Source: an uncultured Prosthecobacter sp.
GTDB lineage: Bacteria > Verrucomicrobiota > Verrucomicrobiia > Verrucomicrobiales > Verrucomicrobiaceae
DNA: 27,129 bases
NCBI GenBank assembly: GCA_947523045.1
Contig: CANNUR010000012.1
Span: 1-27,129 of the forward strand
Direction of reading: 5' to 3'
Part shown: positions 25,836 through 27,129 of the stretch, in pieces
Layout of the letters: every line of letters begins with the position of its first letter
How positions within the stretch are numbered: the first letter of the stretch is position 1
Notes under the pieces: generated by a model
What the model saw: the letters and a program-made list of their open reading frames with translations, nothing else
Told to the model about the DNA's origin: nothing
Databases searched by the model: none
Made by a program: the position numbers and the translations under genes

Positions 25836-26978
25836 TTACTGAACGAAGATGAATTCGCGGGTGTTGATGAGGGCCCAGATCATGTTGCTGTAACCTTCCT
25901 CGCCGGAGGCGCTGAGCTCGCGCTTGGCGATGTCCTTCTCCTGCAGGGTGGGGCGGCGGTTCATGATGCTCATGAACATGCGCTCGACCTTCTCGGAGGG
26001 ATCCTTGACCTTGTCCATCGTGCGGAAGATGAGGGAGTCGCGGCTGGTCAGCATCTGCTGGGCCTTGCCGTTCATCATCATCAGCACCTGGGGCACGTTG
26101 CCGATGAAGGTGCTGCCGTCGATCAGGTCGCGGGCCGACTGGCCGAAGTCGGCCAGGAAGTGACCGCCCGGGGCGGGCTGGACCATCTCGTTGGAGCGCA
26201 GCAGGCGCATGCCCTCGTAGGAGAGGATCTTGCCCGGGCCGTCCGCGGCCGGGGTTTCGGTTTTGGCGGTCTTGGCGCCGGAGTCCATCATCATCATGCT
26301 GTCGCCGCCGGCCATTTCGAGACCGCCACCCATGAGGTCGCGCTCCTTCTCGGCCATGCGGCGGTAGGCGTCATACTTCACGAGCACGGTTTGGGCGTCG
26401 ACGGTTTCGAGGTTGAGGTCGATCGACTTCGAATAGAGGTCCTGCAGCGGGGCCTTGTAGGCGTCCGGCTGGCCGAGCACGAGGGTCATGTAGGAATCCC
26501 AGGCCTGCTCGGCGGTCATGCGGCGCAGCATCGGGCCCTGGAAGTAGTACACCTCACCCATGGCGATGTCCTCGGTGGTCGCTTCCGACTGGTAGGCGCG
26601 GGTGTTGTAAACGATGCGCATGAATTCCTTGAGGTTGAACTTCACGCGCTTCATTTCCTCGGCGAGATGCTTGAGCAGCTCGGGATTGGCGGAGTTTTCC
26701 GGATCGTCGATGTTGGTGACCGGCTCGTTGACGCCGGCCCCGAAGGCGCGCTTCCACATGCGGTTGGCGATGGTCATCGCGAAGCGCGGATTCTGCGGGT
26801 GGGTCATCCAGTTGGCGAAGGATTCGCGCAGGCGCTCCTCCTTGCCCTTCGACTGCTTGTAGGCGGGGTTGCCCTTGTCGGCGGAAGACCAGGTGACGAA
26901 CTTCGGTGCCACCGGATCACCGGGTTTGCCGTCCTTGTACTTGTAGTCGTGCGGCAGGCGCAGCGCAAACTTGTCCAT
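25836..26978 (-). CDS. DUF1553 domain-containing protein, N-terminally shortened
   Basis: The frame gives 380 residues from the ATG at 26978. The DUF1553 (PSD1) module is complete: RESFANWMTHPQNPRFAMTI, ANRMWKRAFGAGVNEPVTNIDD, NPELLKHLAEEM, FNLKEFMRIVYNTRAYQ, YFQGPMLRRMTAEQAWDSYM and a C-terminal NRRPTLQEKDIAKRE. Such proteins normally have 700-1100 residues, with a signal peptide and a DUF1549 domain in front; here both are missing and the frame starts in the LRLPHDYKYKDGKPGDPVAP segment that usually lies mid-protein. The minus frame stays open to the window edge but upstream residues look non-homologous, and a well-formed plus-strand start lies only 60 bases away. A 5'-truncated gene is likely. 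No signal peptide would mean loss of export. Confidence 0.8.
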   Translation of the reverse strand: MDKFALRLPHDYKYKDGKPGDPVAPKFVTWSSADKGNPAYKQSKGKEERLRESFANWMTHPQNPRFAMTIANRMWKRAFGAGVNEPVTNIDDPENSANPELLKHLAEEMKRVKFNLKEFMRIVYNTRAYQSEATTEDIAMGEVYYFQGPMLRRMTAEQAWDSYMTLVLGQPDAYKAPLQDLYSKSIDLNLETVDAQTVLVKYDAYRRMAEKERDLMGGGLEMAGGDSMMMMDSGAKTAKTETPAADGPGKILSYEGMRLLRSNEMVQPAPGGHFLADFGQSARDLIDGSTFIGNVPQVLMMMNGKAQQMLTSRDSLIFRTMDKVKDPSEKVERMFMSIMNRRPTLQEKDIAKRELSASGEEGYSNMIWALINTREFIFVQ

Positions 26979-27002
26979 GCAGCAACGGTTTAGAACCGCA
27001 GG

Positions 27003-27022
27003 CGAATGCGCCGACGCATTCG
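27003..27022. promoter_or_regulatory. Hairpin just upstream of a Shine-Dalgarno sequence
   Basis: CGAATGCG (27003-27010) pairs perfectly with CGCATTCG (27015-27022) around CCGA, three bases before AAGGAG. A smaller stem CGGTT/AACCG lies at 26986-26998. It lies in the leader of the plus-strand gene and could affect its translation, or act as a dyad operator. Confidence 0.4.
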
Positions 27023-27025
27023 AGT

Positions 27026-27031
27026 AAGGAG
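27026..27031 (+). promoter_or_regulatory. Ribosome-binding site of the right-edge gene
   Basis: AAGGAG lies 7 bases before the ATG at 27039. It is the strongest Shine-Dalgarno in the window and decides the start of the plus-strand gene. Confidence 0.7.
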
Positions 27032-27038
27032 CAGGATC

Positions 27039-27129
27039 ATGACCAAAACGCTCGCCGCCATTCTCGCCGCTTTCGAGGCGCGCAACGCGGTCGATCGCGT
27101 CGGGCTGTGCTATGCGCGGGTGGATGCCA
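27039..27129 (+). CDS. Start of an unrecognised gene (partial, runs off the right edge)
   Basis: Thirty codons from the ATG at 27039 read MTKTLAAILAAFEARNAVDR and continue with VGLCYARVDA without a stop. The strong AAGGAG upstream and GC-rich third positions support coding. The visible part is helical with no signal peptide or family motif, so no function is proposed. The gene is divergent from the DUF1553 gene. Confidence 0.6.
   Translation, partial: MTKTLAAILAAFEARNAVDRVGLCYARVDA

Noticed and set aside
25818..26993. Plus-strand open frame of 391 codons opposite the DUF1553 gene
   Set aside because: His/Gly/Ala-rich antisense shadow; the minus strand has clear DUF1553 motifs.
26979..27129. 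Extending the DUF1553 frame upstream to the window edge
   Set aside because: The minus frame has no stop, but the residues show no DUF1549/DUF1553 likeness and a plus-strand gene start with a Shine-Dalgarno occupies the region.

Overview
This is a high-GC bacterial chromosomal segment. It combines housekeeping genes (rplM-rpsI, clpP-clpX, proA, class I fumarase, menaquinone genes) with families typical of the Planctomycetota-Verrucomicrobiota-Lentisphaerota (PVC) group: DUF1501, the C-terminal DUF1553 module, a DUF6797-like cytochrome c protein, ThuA, a ceramidase-like protein with a LamG-like tail, and a PVC-type HpcH/HpaI aldolase. A Verrucomicrobiota member is the best guess (inference from gene content). 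No rRNA, tRNA, IS element, prophage or CRISPR array is visible. Both edges cut through genes, so this may be a metagenomic contig.

Layout. 1-2786 (minus): menF, then an AT-rich gap, then a DUF1287 gene, then menD running off the left edge; this supplies early menaquinone synthesis. 2864-5545 (plus): a membrane-anchored protein, tlyA (rRNA methylase) and proA. 5546-7760 (minus): a probable operon of a helical orphan protein, an HpcH/HpaI aldolase, a lipoprotein and a zincin metallopeptidase, convergent with proA with no bases between the stop codons. 7962-8818 (plus): rplM-rpsI with a promoter-like site and a strong terminator. 8948-12260 (plus): a GldG-like protein and a DUF4340 protein without their usual ABC ATPase and permease. 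12267-14345 (minus): secreted ceramidase-like/LamG protein. 14346-15977: an AT-richer accessory patch with two small membrane proteins, a secreted 163-residue protein and a 47-codon frame that overlaps the genes on both sides. 15978-21638 (minus): clpP, clpX, a large DUF6797-like/cytochrome c protein and a penicillin-binding D,D-carboxypeptidase lipoprotein. 21765-23405 (plus): class I fumarase. 23406-23645: a hairpin-rich non-coding element. 23646-24428 (plus): ThuA. 24500-26978 (minus): DUF1553 followed by DUF1501. 27039 to the end (plus): start of an unrecognised gene.

Menaquinone synthesis, fumarase and a heme c protein fit a respiring organism. The DUF1553/DUF1501 pair, the DUF6797 cytochrome and ThuA belong to the secreted or periplasmic repertoire that PVC bacteria carry in many copies.

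I did not find a clearly new multi-gene system. The places most worth a second look are the overlapping small-gene cluster at 14.6-15.8 kb, the orphan GldG/DUF4340 pair, the N-terminally shortened DUF1553 gene, the 7-bp tandem repeat inside the cytochrome gene, the hairpin cluster at 23.41-23.58 kb, and the paired palindromes in the gap between menF and the DUF1287 gene.
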